A stretch of 64,000 nt of DNA from Litorivita pollutaquae (GTDB lineage Bacteria; Pseudomonadota; Alphaproteobacteria; Rhodobacterales; Rhodobacteraceae): positions 290,660-354,659 of the forward strand of contig NZ_KZ826481.1 in NCBI RefSeq assembly GCF_003205515.1. Direction: 5' to 3'. Numbering within the stretch: position 1 is the first letter of the stretch; the number at the start of each line of letters is the position of its first letter. A model generated the notes under the pieces. It made no database searches, was not told the DNA's origin, and saw only the letters and a program-made list of their open reading frames with translations. This document shows, one piece after another, positions 9,097 through 16,770 of this stretch. Made by a program: the position numbers and the translations under genes.

Positions 9097-10440
9097 TCAG
9101 TCTGCGACGGTAAAGCTCGGCAGGCTGGCTGCGGTGGGTGTGGGCAAGGACGCATCTGCACCGCCACCAAAAACCGCCGCGCGAATCAATTGGGAGCGCT
9201 CAGGCTGCCCGGGCGCGAAGACGGCGGGCGATCCGGCGTCCAACGCATCAAGCGCCGAAGCATACCATGTTTCGGCCAGATCACTGCGGGTGCTGGCGCC
9301 GAATCCTTGCGAGAGGTGATGGCCCATCAATTCGCCATAGACCGTTTCGCCCAAAGCGTAGAGCAACAACGCCGACCCGACGGCCACATCCATATCATCG
9401 GTGCGGTATCCCGACGACAGGCAGATCGTCGCCGTCCCTGCCAAATGTTCCGGGGCCATGCCGGTGGTCAAAATATATCCCGAAACCCCCTGCACCACCT
9501 CGTCCAGAGGCTTCAAAGAAAGCGACGCAACATGCGGTTTCATCACCGGACCGAAGCTTTTGCACTGTGCTTCGATTTGCGCAGGCGTGGCGCCCTGAAC
9601 TTTGGCGACCATCTCTTCGCCGCGCGAAATCGCATAGGTCCGCGCCAGACAGAATTGCTCACTTAGAGCCACATTCGGATCAGTGATCGCGCCGACTTTG
9701 ACAAATCCGCCGTTAGAGTTGGTCAAAAGCGACACCTTGTTGCAATGCGAGGCCAAGGAGCGGCCGTTCGTCTCCCCCATAAAATTGGGCAAGGCGGGTG
9801 CAGAGGTGGCAGCAGCCATTTGCGGTTCCGGAGCGGCGACAGGCGCCGGTGCAGGCGCGGCGGCGGCGGGCGGTTGTTGGTTGACGACGACCGTGGTCAT
9901 CCCCGGCGTTGTGGCAACCATCGGCACGGCGGCCATTGTGCCACCCGAGATGGCCCCACCGGCCATTTCGCTGCGCCACGTTTTGAGAAGCCCGCGGGTG
10001 CCGTCAGGATTGGAGGCAACAGTTTGCATCACCGCCGGCCCTCCCGCCATGGCCCGATTGTAGGAATTGGTCAGCAATTGTTGCTCGAACGGGCTGAGAT
10101 GTCCCGTGACCGGATAACCAAGATAAGCCTGATACTGCGAAACGGCGCTGCGGGTTTTGCTGCCCAATTGACCGTCGACGCTGCCGGCATTGAAGCCGAA
10201 GTAATTCAGCGAGGCTTGAATCTCGCGTCCCTCTTGGGTCGAGGGCAAACGCGGCGCGGCCTTGCGATAGGTTTTTGTTGTGGTGCGTTTTTGTTTGACC
10301 TGACTGTTGGCCGCCGCGCCGACAATCCCGCCGATGATGGCACCCGCGATAAAATCACCATTGCCCGCCGTGGCCCGCGACACCGGGGCGGTGACCATGG
10401 CGGCCGTGACAGCGACTGTAAGAAATTTGCGTGAAATCAT
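9097..10440 (-). CDS. Exported peptidoglycan-binding domain protein
   Basis: This is a 447-residue exported protein of unknown cellular role. The ATG at 10440 gives a signal peptide ([20 protein letters not shown], cleavage near ATA); a longer frame to 10545 is rejected because it adds a non-signal extension. After the signal comes a glycine-zipper stretch ([18 protein letters not shown]), then a PG_binding_1 domain ([20 protein letters not shown], then [18 protein letters not shown]). An Ala/Pro-rich linker follows ([16 protein letters not shown]) and leads to a C-terminal region with several cysteines that I do not recognise. A role at the cell wall or in the periplasm is likely. It is a single gene with its own terminator, divergent from lipB. 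Confidence 0.75.
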   Translation of the reverse strand: MISRKFLTVAVTAAMVTAPVSRATAGNGDFIAGAIIGGIVGAAANSQVKQKRTTTKTYRKAAPRLPSTQEGREIQASLNYFGFNAGSVDGQLGSKTRSAVSQYQAYLGYPVTGHLSPFEQQLLTNSYNRAMAGGPAVMQTVASNPDGTRGLLKTWRSEMAGGAISGGTMAAVPMVATTPGMTTVVVNQQPPAAAAPAPAPVAAPEPQMAAATSAPALPNFMGETNGRSLASHCNKVSLLTNSNGGFVKVGAITDPNVALSEQFCLARTYAISRGEEMVAKVQGATPAQIEAQCKSFGPVMKPHVASLSLKPLDEVVQGVSGYILTTGMAPEHLAGTATICLSSGYRTDDMDVAVGSALLLYALGETVYGELMGHHLSQGFGASTRSDLAETWYASALDALDAGSPAVFAPGQPERSQLIRAAVFGGGADASLPTPTAASLPSFTVAD

Positions 10441-10584
10441 AGGACATTCTCCAAAAATACTAATCTTCTGGGGAGGCACTCTAACACGATTCCCCGTCCT
10501 CAGGTCACGCAAATTGGTGGAATTCGCTTCATTTTGCGCGTTCACGGCGCTAAACCGCAGTCAAAGACGGCAGGAGCGGCACAT

Positions 10585-11241
10585 ATGGTCGAATGGATCA
10601 CAACCACGGGATTGACCGACTATCCGCAGGCTCTGAGCCTCATGGAGGCGCGGGCCGACGCGATTGCGGCGGGAACCGCCGAAGAGGCGATCTGGCTGGT
10701 CGAACACCCGCCGCTCTATACTTCTGGCACCTCTGCCAAGCCAGAAGACCTCACCGATCCGGACCGGTTTCCCGTCTATGAGGCGCGGCGCGGCGGGCAA
10801 TATACCTATCATGGCCCGGGGCAACGGGTGGCCTATGTGATGCTCGATCTGGGGCAACGGGGCCGCGATGTGCGGGTGTTTGTGCAGCAATTGGAACAAT
10901 GGGTGATCGCGGCATTGGCCGAATTCAATGTGGTCGGCCATATCCGCGAGGGGCGCGTCGGGGTCTGGGTGGAGCGGCCCGAAAAACCACGCGGCGCCGA
11001 TGGACGCCTGTGCGAGGAGAAAGTCGCCGCCATTGGCATCCGCCTGCGCAAATGGGTGTCCTTCCACGGGATTTCGATAAATGTGGAACCCGATCTTGAG
11101 CATTTCTCCGGCATCGTCCCCTGCGGAATTTCCGAACACGGGGTGACCTCCTTGGTGGACTTGGGATTGCCGGTGGAAATGGCCGATCTGGACATGGCGC
11201 TTCGGCGCAGTTTTGATCAGGTATTCGGCACATCTACATAG
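10585..11241 (+). CDS. lipB: Octanoyl-[acyl-carrier-protein]:protein N-octanoyltransferase LipB
   Basis: LipB moves the octanoyl group from acyl carrier protein to lipoyl domains, the first step of endogenous lipoate synthesis. The protein has 218 residues from the ATG at 10585, which has GGAG eight bases before it; the longer frame from 10534 is not needed. Family signatures are [33 protein letters not shown], the catalytic lysine in [17 protein letters not shown] and the catalytic cysteine in [16 protein letters not shown]. It is monocistronic, reading away from the peptidoglycan-binding gene, and is followed by a 208-base gap before the cytochrome gene. Confidence 0.96.
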   Translation: MVEWITTTGLTDYPQALSLMEARADAIAAGTAEEAIWLVEHPPLYTSGTSAKPEDLTDPDRFPVYEARRGGQYTYHGPGQRVAYVMLDLGQRGRDVRVFVQQLEQWVIAALAEFNVVGHIREGRVGVWVERPEKPRGADGRLCEEKVAAIGIRLRKWVSFHGISINVEPDLEHFSGIVPCGISEHGVTSLVDLGLPVEMADLDMALRRSFDQVFGTST

Positions 11242-11332
11242 AGACACCCCCGCCGAACAGATGCGCCCGCCAGAATGCGCGCGGCCCGCGCGAGAACACT
11301 ATGAAGGATCGAATAGGCGCGACTGCGGGGCA

Positions 11333-11361
11333 TTGTCACAGGCGGGCCTGCGACAATTGTC
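11333..11361. promoter_or_regulatory. Inverted repeat upstream of the cytochrome c gene
   Basis: TTGTCACAGGC at 11333-11343 and GCCTGCGACAA at 11346-11356 are inverted with one mismatch in eleven, around a two-base centre. The right arm runs into a second perfect palindrome, GACAATTGTC, at 11352-11361. Three TTGTC half-sites are thus stacked about 90-115 bases before the cytochrome start. This looks like a protein-binding site; no uridine tract follows, so it is unlikely to be a terminator. Confidence 0.45.
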
Positions 11362-11449
11362 TCACGTTGCTTTCTCGCATGGCCGTGCTAGGTATCGAGG
11401 CATATCGAGGGCATTGATCATGCCGAACGAAAAACCACGAGGATACACT

Positions 11450-11923
11450 ATGAAAACCCTTTTGACTGCTGCGGCCGCGATGCTGGCCTTGAGCGCCCCC
11501 GTTTTTGCAGACAGCCACAGCGCCGCAGGCGATGCCGAAGCCGGTGAAAAAGCCATGAAGAAATGCAAGGCATGCCATATGGTGTCCAGCGAAGATGAAG
11601 TGTTCCTGAAAGGCGGTAAAACCGGACCGAACCTTTATGGTGTGGTCGGTCGTGTCGCCGGATCGGTTGAAGATTTCAAATACGGCCCATCCCTGAAGGA
11701 GGCCGGTGAAAAAGGCTTGGTGTGGGACACTGCCAACCTTGCGGAGTATGTCGCAGACCCCAAAGGTTTCCTCGCCGACTATCTTGACGATGGCGCGGCC
11801 AAATCGAAGATGACGTTCAAGCTGAGAAAAGGTGGCGAGGATGTAGCGGCCTATTTGGCCAGCGTGTCACCGGCCGCCGAATCTGATATGGACGCCGATG
11901 GCGAAGAGACCAAAAGCGAATAA
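11450..11923 (+). CDS. Periplasmic class I c-type cytochrome (c2/c550-like)
   Basis: This is a small electron carrier of the periplasm, 157 residues with an N-terminal signal peptide (MKTLLTAAAAMLALSAPVFA, cleavage before DSHS). The single haem site is CKACH (residues 39-43) and the distal axial ligand is probably Met121 in KSKMTFK. The TGPNLYGVVGR segment is typical of cytochromes c2/c550. The C-terminus is acidic (SDMDADGEETKSE). The ATG at 11450 has GAGG upstream and fits the signal peptide; the longer frame from 11213 is discarded. It precedes the oxidase subunit I gene but is separated from it by a strong terminator, so it may be an electron donor to that oxidase while being regulated separately. 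Confidence 0.92.
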   Translation: MKTLLTAAAAMLALSAPVFADSHSAAGDAEAGEKAMKKCKACHMVSSEDEVFLKGGKTGPNLYGVVGRVAGSVEDFKYGPSLKEAGEKGLVWDTANLAEYVADPKGFLADYLDDGAAKSKMTFKLRKGGEDVAAYLASVSPAAESDMDADGEETKSE

Positions 11924-11958
11924 GCCTAACCCGCCCTTTGGGCGATAGAAGAACCGGC

Positions 11959-11994
11959 AAACGCCGCGCAGCCCCACCGGCCGCGCGGCGTTTT
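11959..11994 (+). terminator. Intrinsic terminator of the cytochrome c gene
   Basis: AAACGCCGCGC at 11959-11969 and GCGCGGCGTTT at 11983-11993 form an eleven-pair perfect stem with a thirteen-base loop, followed by TTTTGCGTTT. It closes the cytochrome transcript 36 bases after its stop. Confidence 0.88.
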
Positions 11995-12235
11995 GCGTTT
12001 CTCCCTCATAGCCCCCTCATGCCAAAGCACCCTCTTGCCAGAGCCACCCGAGATACCGGGGGCCGGACGCCCCGGGCCGGCACTCGCACCGGCTCCGCCC
12101 GATGCCGACCGGATCGTCCCATGCCATCGCCATCTCTCAACGCATGGAATCGCCCGCCTGCACGACGCAAATGGGTATGCTATGCGAATAAGACCCTAAA
12201 TTTCGCGGCAAACAGGTGGGGTGCGACAAAATTCT

Positions 12236-12249
12236 TTGATCTGCGTCAA
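12236..12249. promoter_or_regulatory. FNR/FnrL-type box upstream of ctaD
   Basis: TTGATCTGCGTCAA is TTGAT-N4-GTCAA, a close match to the FNR/FnrL half-site pair, and the palindrome extends one base on each side (TTTGAT...GTCAAA). It lies about 107 bases before the ctaD start in a 360-base non-coding stretch. It could repress or activate the oxidase in response to oxygen; the direction depends on the promoter position, which I cannot fix. Confidence 0.6.
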
Positions 12250-12355
12250 AGTCGACATTGCCGCGCGCGGCGTTGCACACTAAAACGTCACCCAGAGACA
12301 TCGGGCGGGCGACATGTGTTTGCGCGCCTATCACCATACCAGCAGGAGGCACCCA

Positions 12356-14026
12356 ATGGCAGACGCAGCCATTCACGGCCACGATCATGAAGACAATCGG
12401 GGATTCTTTACCCGGTGGTTCATGTCGACCAACCACAAAGACATCGGCCTACTTTACCTGATCGTATCGGCATTCGTCGGTCTGATTTCGGTGACGTTCA
12501 CGGTCTATATGCGCTTGGAGCTCATGGAGCCCGGCGTGCAATACATGTGCCTTGAAGGCGCGCGTTTCATCGCGACAGCGGCGGAATGTACCCCCAACGG
12601 ACACCTGTGGAACGTGATGATCACCTATCATGGTGTTTTGATGATGTTCTTCGTTGTGATTCCGGCGCTTTTCGGCGGTTTCGGCAACTATTTCATGCCG
12701 CTGCAAATCGGCGCGCCGGACATGGCCTTCCCGCGGATGAACAACCTGTCATTCTGGATGTATGTGGCCGGCACAGCCTTGGGTGTTGCCTCCTTGCTTA
12801 GCCCAGGCGGCAACGGACAGCTTGGATCAGGCGTGGGTTGGGTTCTATATCCGCCTTTGTCGACCTCTGAGGGCGGCTATTCAATGGATTTGGCGATCTT
12901 CGCGGTTCACGTTTCGGGCGCCAGCTCGATCCTTGGCGCGATCAACATGATCACCACATTCCTCAACATGCGCGCACCGGGCATGACCCTGTTCAAGGTT
13001 CCGCTGTTCTCTTGGTCGATTTTTGTGACCTCGTGGCTGATCCTCTTGTCCTTGCCGGTTCTGGCAGGCGCGATCACCATGCTTCTCACCGACCGTAACT
13101 TTGGCACGACCTTCTTCCAACCGGGTGGCGGCGGGGATCCAGTCCTCTACCAACACATCCTGTGGTTCTTTGGTCACCCTGAAGTTTACATCATCATCCT
13201 GCCGGGCTTTGGCATCATTTCCCACGTCATCGCGACCTTCTCGCGCAAACCGGTCTTTGGCTATCTGCCAATGGTTTGGGCGATCATCGCGATTGGTGTT
13301 CTGGGCTTTGTTGTCTGGGCGCACCACATGTATACCGTGGGTCTGTCGTTAACGCAGCAGAGCTATTTCATGGTCGCGACGATGGTGATTGCGGTGCCAA
13401 CGGGTGTGAAGGTCTTCTCCTGGATTGCCACAATGTGGGGCGGTTCGATTGAATTCAAAGCGCCGATGGTCTGGGCCTTTGGGTTCCTCTTCCTCTTCAC
13501 CGTGGGCGGCGTGACGGGCATCGTGCTCAGCCAGCCGGGCGTGGACCGTGCCTATCACGACACCTATTATGTTGTGGCACACTTTCACTATGTGATGAGC
13601 CTCGGGGCGGTCTTTGCGATCTTTGCCGGTATCTACTTCTACTTCGGCAAAATGACCGGTCGTCATTATCCCGAAGCGGCGGCGAAGCTGCACTTCTGGA
13701 TGATGTTCATCGGTGCGAACCTGACCTTCTTCCCGCAACACTTCTTGGGCCGTCAGGGCATGCCGCGCCGCTATATCGACTATCCCGAGCAGTTCGCTGT
13801 TTGGAACTACTGGTCGTCAATCGGCGCCTTCATCTCCTTCGCCTCGTTCATCTTGTTCTTTGGCATCGTGATTTATTCGCTGCTCAAAGGCAAACGCGTG
13901 ACCGAGAACAACTATTGGAACGAATATGCCGATACGTTGGAATGGACCCTGCCCTGCCCGCCGCCCGAACACACGTTCGAGCAGCTTCCAAAACAGGAAG
14001 ACTGGGACAAAAGCCCCGCCCACTAA
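12356..14026 (+). CDS. ctaD: Cytochrome c oxidase subunit I (aa3 type)
   Basis: This is the catalytic subunit of a haem-copper oxidase that reduces oxygen to water and pumps protons across the inner membrane. The protein has 556 residues and about twelve transmembrane helices. The haem a ligand region is [20 protein letters not shown], the Cu-B/tyrosine crosslink region is [13 protein letters not shown], the Cu-B histidines are in WAHHMYTVG, and haem a/a3 ligands are in [11 protein letters not shown]. The ATG at 12356 has AGGAGG just upstream. Subunits II and III and the assembly genes are not in the window, so the gene stands apart from the rest of its operon, as is common in Rhodobacterales. 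An FNR-type box lies upstream. Confidence 0.97.
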   Translation: MADAAIHGHDHEDNRGFFTRWFMSTNHKDIGLLYLIVSAFVGLISVTFTVYMRLELMEPGVQYMCLEGARFIATAAECTPNGHLWNVMITYHGVLMMFFVVIPALFGGFGNYFMPLQIGAPDMAFPRMNNLSFWMYVAGTALGVASLLSPGGNGQLGSGVGWVLYPPLSTSEGGYSMDLAIFAVHVSGASSILGAINMITTFLNMRAPGMTLFKVPLFSWSIFVTSWLILLSLPVLAGAITMLLTDRNFGTTFFQPGGGGDPVLYQHILWFFGHPEVYIIILPGFGIISHVIATFSRKPVFGYLPMVWAIIAIGVLGFVVWAHHMYTVGLSLTQQSYFMVATMVIAVPTGVKVFSWIATMWGGSIEFKAPMVWAFGFLFLFTVGGVTGIVLSQPGVDRAYHDTYYVVAHFHYVMSLGAVFAIFAGIYFYFGKMTGRHYPEAAAKLHFWMMFIGANLTFFPQHFLGRQGMPRRYIDYPEQFAVWNYWSSIGAFISFASFILFFGIVIYSLLKGKRVTENNYWNEYADTLEWTLPCPPPEHTFEQLPKQEDWDKSPAH

Positions 14027-14049
14027 GGCGTAGCTTTTAAAGATCAAAG

Positions 14050-14083
14050 CGGGGCCGCAGACATTCCATCTGCGGCCCCGTTT
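14050..14083 (+). terminator. Intrinsic terminator of ctaD
   Basis: CGGGGCCGCAGA at 14050-14061 and TCTGCGGCCCCG at 14069-14080 form a twelve-pair perfect stem with a seven-base loop, followed by TTTCTATTT. It lies 23 bases after the ctaD stop and is among the strongest terminators in the window. Confidence 0.92.
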
Positions 14084-14114
14084 CTATTTGCGACAACCAC
14101 CGAGCCGCCCTCTT

Positions 14115-14633
14115 ATGCCCTATGAATGGACCATCGCCCCTTCTGGCCCTGATCGCCTCCCCCGTCGGGTGCTCTCGGCTTGGCCGCATCGCTCTTTGCC
14201 CAAGGCCGGATTTGCAGCCGTGATTTTGGGCGCGTTTTTGTTCATCACCATTCCTTTGCTCGGGGTTTTGGGCACCAAAGTGCTTTGGGGTTTGTTGCCC
14301 TTTGCCCTGCTCACCATCGGCGCACTGTGGTGGGGGATTGCCCGGTCCTATAAGGACGGCGAGGTGTTGGAGGAGCTGGAGATTGATGCGGACACGGCCC
14401 GCCTCAGCCGCCGCTCGGCCCGCAGCACACCGCAGGTATGGGACTGCAACACCTATTGGCTGCGGCCCGAAATCCATCCCTCGGGCGGACCGGTGCCCAG
14501 CTATATCACCCTCGCAGGTGGCTCACGTGTGGTGGAATTGGGTGCGTTCCTGACCGAAGACGAGCGCAAGAGGCTTTACTCCGAGTTGATCGCGGTGCTC
14601 AAGGACATCAAATCCACCGCGCCTTCGCCTTGA
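14115..14633 (+). CDS. DUF2244 membrane protein
   Basis: This is a 172-residue protein of the DUF2244 type, often found near cytochrome oxidase genes in alphaproteobacteria. Two transmembrane helices lie near the N-terminus (AAVILGAFLFITIPLLGVLG and VLWGLLPFALLTIGALWWGI). A soluble C-terminal part follows with TYWLRPEIHP and SRVVELGAFLTEDERKRLY. The ATG at 14115 is chosen over a TTG at 14088, which falls in the ctaD terminator area. The ribosome binding site is poor. No biochemical role is established; a function with the respiratory oxidase is only suggested by location. Confidence 0.8.
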   Translation: MPYEWTIAPSGPDRLPRRVLSAWPHRSLPKAGFAAVILGAFLFITIPLLGVLGTKVLWGLLPFALLTIGALWWGIARSYKDGEVLEELEIDADTARLSRRSARSTPQVWDCNTYWLRPEIHPSGGPVPSYITLAGGSRVVELGAFLTEDERKRLYSELIAVLKDIKSTAPSP

Positions 14634-14649
14634 ACAGGCGCGAAATGCA

Positions 14650-14679
14650 AAAGGCGCGCCCCCGAGGGAACGCGCCTTT
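14650..14679. terminator. Bidirectional terminator between the DUF2244 gene and yqeY
   Basis: AAAGGCGCG at 14650-14658 and CGCGCCTTT at 14671-14679 form a nine-pair perfect stem. It lies between convergent genes; the minus strand continues with a further T and fits the yqeY-like gene best. Confidence 0.75.
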
Positions 14680-14700
14680 GTGTCTTCCGCTTGCATGCGC

Positions 14701-15168
14701 TCAGCCTTGCTTGGCGAGCCGCTCCTTGATCATCGCACCGGCGGCGCCGAAATCCATCTGTCCGGTATAATCCGCCTTTAGCGCGCCCATGACTTTGCCC
14801 ATATCGCGGATCGACGTCGCACCGGTTTTTTCAACCGCCGCCGCGATCGCCGCCTGCACCTCGTCATCGCTCAACTGTTTGGGCAGGAATTCGATGATCA
14901 CCTCGGTTTCGGCAATCTCGCGCTCAGCCAGATCAAGCCGCCCGCCTTCTTCATACACGCGGGCGCTTTCTTGTCGTTGCTTAACCATTTTTCCAAGGAT
15001 GCCGAGCACTTCATCGTCGCCGATGCCTTGCTCTCCACCTTGACCGCGCAAGGCGATGTCGCGATCTTTGATCGCGGCATTGATCAGCCGCAATGTCGAC
15101 AACCGCGCCGCGTCCTTGTCTTTCATCGCCCGTTTCAGGGCGGTATTAACTCGATCTCTAAGTTCCAT
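14701..15168 (-). CDS. GatB/YqeY domain protein
   Basis: This is a 155-residue stand-alone YqeY-type protein related to the tail domain of the GatB subunit of amidotransferases. The start MELRDRVNTALKRAMKDKD and the DTLRLINAAIK-like segment (here STLRLINAAIKDRDIA), followed by ESARVYEEGGRLDLAEREIA and EVIIEFLPKQLSDDEV, are family features. The length is normal for the family. It may help tRNA-dependent amidation or RNA binding, but no clear reaction is known. It diverges from carA with about 195 bases between the starts and shares a terminator with the DUF2244 gene. Confidence 0.9.
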   Translation of the reverse strand: MELRDRVNTALKRAMKDKDAARLSTLRLINAAIKDRDIALRGQGGEQGIGDDEVLGILGKMVKQRQESARVYEEGGRLDLAEREIAETEVIIEFLPKQLSDDEVQAAIAAAVEKTGATSIRDMGKVMGALKADYTGQMDFGAAGAMIKERLAKQG

Positions 15169-15363
15169 ATTGGTCCCATCCCCATGGTGCCGAAGAAGCC
15201 CTGACCTCTACCCAATCGCGCAGGTGTTGGCAAGCCTTCAGCTTGTAGGGAAATGCCCCTTGTTTTCATGGCTCCCGCCGCGCGATATCGCGCGTTCAAG
15301 GGGTTGACCCCTGCCGATCTCCCCCTTACCTATGCGCAAATTCACCGCATCCGGAGACTGATC

Positions 15364-16521
15364 ATGGCCCAACAGCCTAGCCCCCGCCCGACCGCCTGTT
15401 TAGCACTTGCGGACGGAACGCTTTTCTTTGGCCATGGCTTTGGCGCGACGGGCGAAACCACCGCCGAATTGTGCTTCAATACAGCGATGACCGGCTATCA
15501 GGAAATCATGACCGATCCGTCCTATGCGGGGCAAATCGTAACCTTCACCTTCCCGCATATCGGCAACACCGGCGTGACCCCCGAAGACGACGAAACCGCC
15601 GATCCGGTGGCCGCGGGCATGGTGGTGAAATGGGATCCCACGGTGGCGTCCAGCTGGCGCGCGACGCAAGAATTGGGCGATTGGCTCGCCGCGCGCGGGC
15701 GGATCGCCATTGGCGGCGTTGATACCCGCCGGTTGACCCGTGCGATCCGCCAATCGGGCGCACCGCATGTGGCGCTGTCCCATGACCCCGAAGGTAATTT
15801 CGACGTCGAATCCCTGGTTGCAGCCGCGCGCGGATTTGCTGGCCTCGAAGGGGTCGATCTGGCTAAAGATGTGACCTGCGCTCAAAGCTACCATTGGAAT
15901 GAAATGCGGTGGGCATGGCCCGATGGATATCTGCCGCAGACCGCACCGAAACATAAAGTCGTTGCGATCGACTATGGTGCCAAACGCAACATCCTGCGTT
16001 GCCTTGCCTCGGCGGGCTGCGATGTCACGGTCCTGCCCGCGACCGCCACCGCCGAAGAGGTTTTGGCGCATGATCCGGACGGCGTATTTTTGTCCAACGG
16101 TCCCGGCGACCCGGCGGCCACGGGCAAATATGCGGTGCCGATGATCCAAAAGATCTTGAACACGACCGATCTGCCGATGTTCGGAATTTGCCTCGGGCAT
16201 CAGATGCTTGCCCTCGCGTTGGGCGCCCAGACCATCAAGATGAACCACGGGCATCACGGGGCAAATCATCCGGTGCAAGACAAAGACACCGGAAAAGTCG
16301 AAATCACCTCGATGAACCACGGATTCGCAGTAGACAGTCAAAGTTTGCCAGAAGGCATCTTGGAAACCCATGTGTCGCTGTTTGACGGCTCCAATTGCGG
16401 CATCCGCATGAAAGACCGGCCGGTCTATTCGGTGCAACACCACCCCGAAGCCAGCCCCGGCCCGCAGGACAGTTTTTACCTGTTCGAGCGATTCGCAGCC
16501 CATATGGCCGCCCGCAGCTAA
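15364..16521 (+). CDS. carA: Carbamoyl-phosphate synthase small (glutaminase) subunit
   Basis: CarA releases ammonia from glutamine and passes it to CarB for carbamoyl phosphate, the precursor of arginine and pyrimidines. The protein has 385 residues from the ATG at 15364. The N-terminal CPSase small-chain domain contains CFNTAMTGYQEIMTDPSYAG, and the C-terminal class I glutaminase has the nucleophile in MFGICLGHQMLALALG and the His/Glu pair in VQHHPEASPGP. The long in-frame extension to 15253 is rejected. carB is not nearby, a split arrangement common in alphaproteobacteria. Two CtrA-type sites of the next gene begin about 35 bases after its stop. Confidence 0.97.
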   Translation: MAQQPSPRPTACLALADGTLFFGHGFGATGETTAELCFNTAMTGYQEIMTDPSYAGQIVTFTFPHIGNTGVTPEDDETADPVAAGMVVKWDPTVASSWRATQELGDWLAARGRIAIGGVDTRRLTRAIRQSGAPHVALSHDPEGNFDVESLVAAARGFAGLEGVDLAKDVTCAQSYHWNEMRWAWPDGYLPQTAPKHKVVAIDYGAKRNILRCLASAGCDVTVLPATATAEEVLAHDPDGVFLSNGPGDPAATGKYAVPMIQKILNTTDLPMFGICLGHQMLALALGAQTIKMNHGHHGANHPVQDKDTGKVEITSMNHGFAVDSQSLPEGILETHVSLFDGSNCGIRMKDRPVYSVQHHPEASPGPQDSFYLFERFAAHMAARS

Positions 16522-16556
16522 CCGAACCGGCGCATATGTTCGGCGCGAAGCCACGC

Positions 16557-16571
16557 TTAAGATTCGGTTAA
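16557..16571. promoter_or_regulatory. CtrA-type site (distal) upstream of the glycosyltransferase
   Basis: TTAA at 16557-16560 and TTAA at 16568-16571 are separated by exactly seven bases, the TTAA-N7-TTAA spacing of CtrA sites in alphaproteobacteria. It lies about 200 bases before the glycosyltransferase start. One such match in a 62 percent GC region is unlikely by chance but not decisive alone. Confidence 0.5.
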
Positions 16572-16698
16572 TAGACCTCGTTTTCGACGGCGATATCGGC
16601 CCTTTCTGGCAATAAAATCTCTGCGCCTCGCTATTTATGGCGAGTTGCCATCGGCGGACATCCGCCATAGCCTTAAAAAGCGTATTCCATGCGTCGCG

Positions 16699-16725
16699 TT
16701 AAGCGCATGTTAATACGGTGTTAAC
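16699..16725. promoter_or_regulatory. Overlapping CtrA-type sites upstream of the glycosyltransferase
   Basis: Three half-sites occur in series: TTAA 16699-16702, TTAA 16710-16713 and TTAAC 16721-16725, each separated by exactly seven bases. This makes two overlapping TTAA-N7-TTAA(C) boxes, the full consensus of the cell-cycle regulator CtrA. They lie 46-72 bases before the start codon, where a response regulator could act on the promoter. Confidence 0.7.
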
Positions 16726-16770
16726 TCTCTATGTAGAAACTCCTTGCTGACCATAAGTGAGGCGTTTCGA

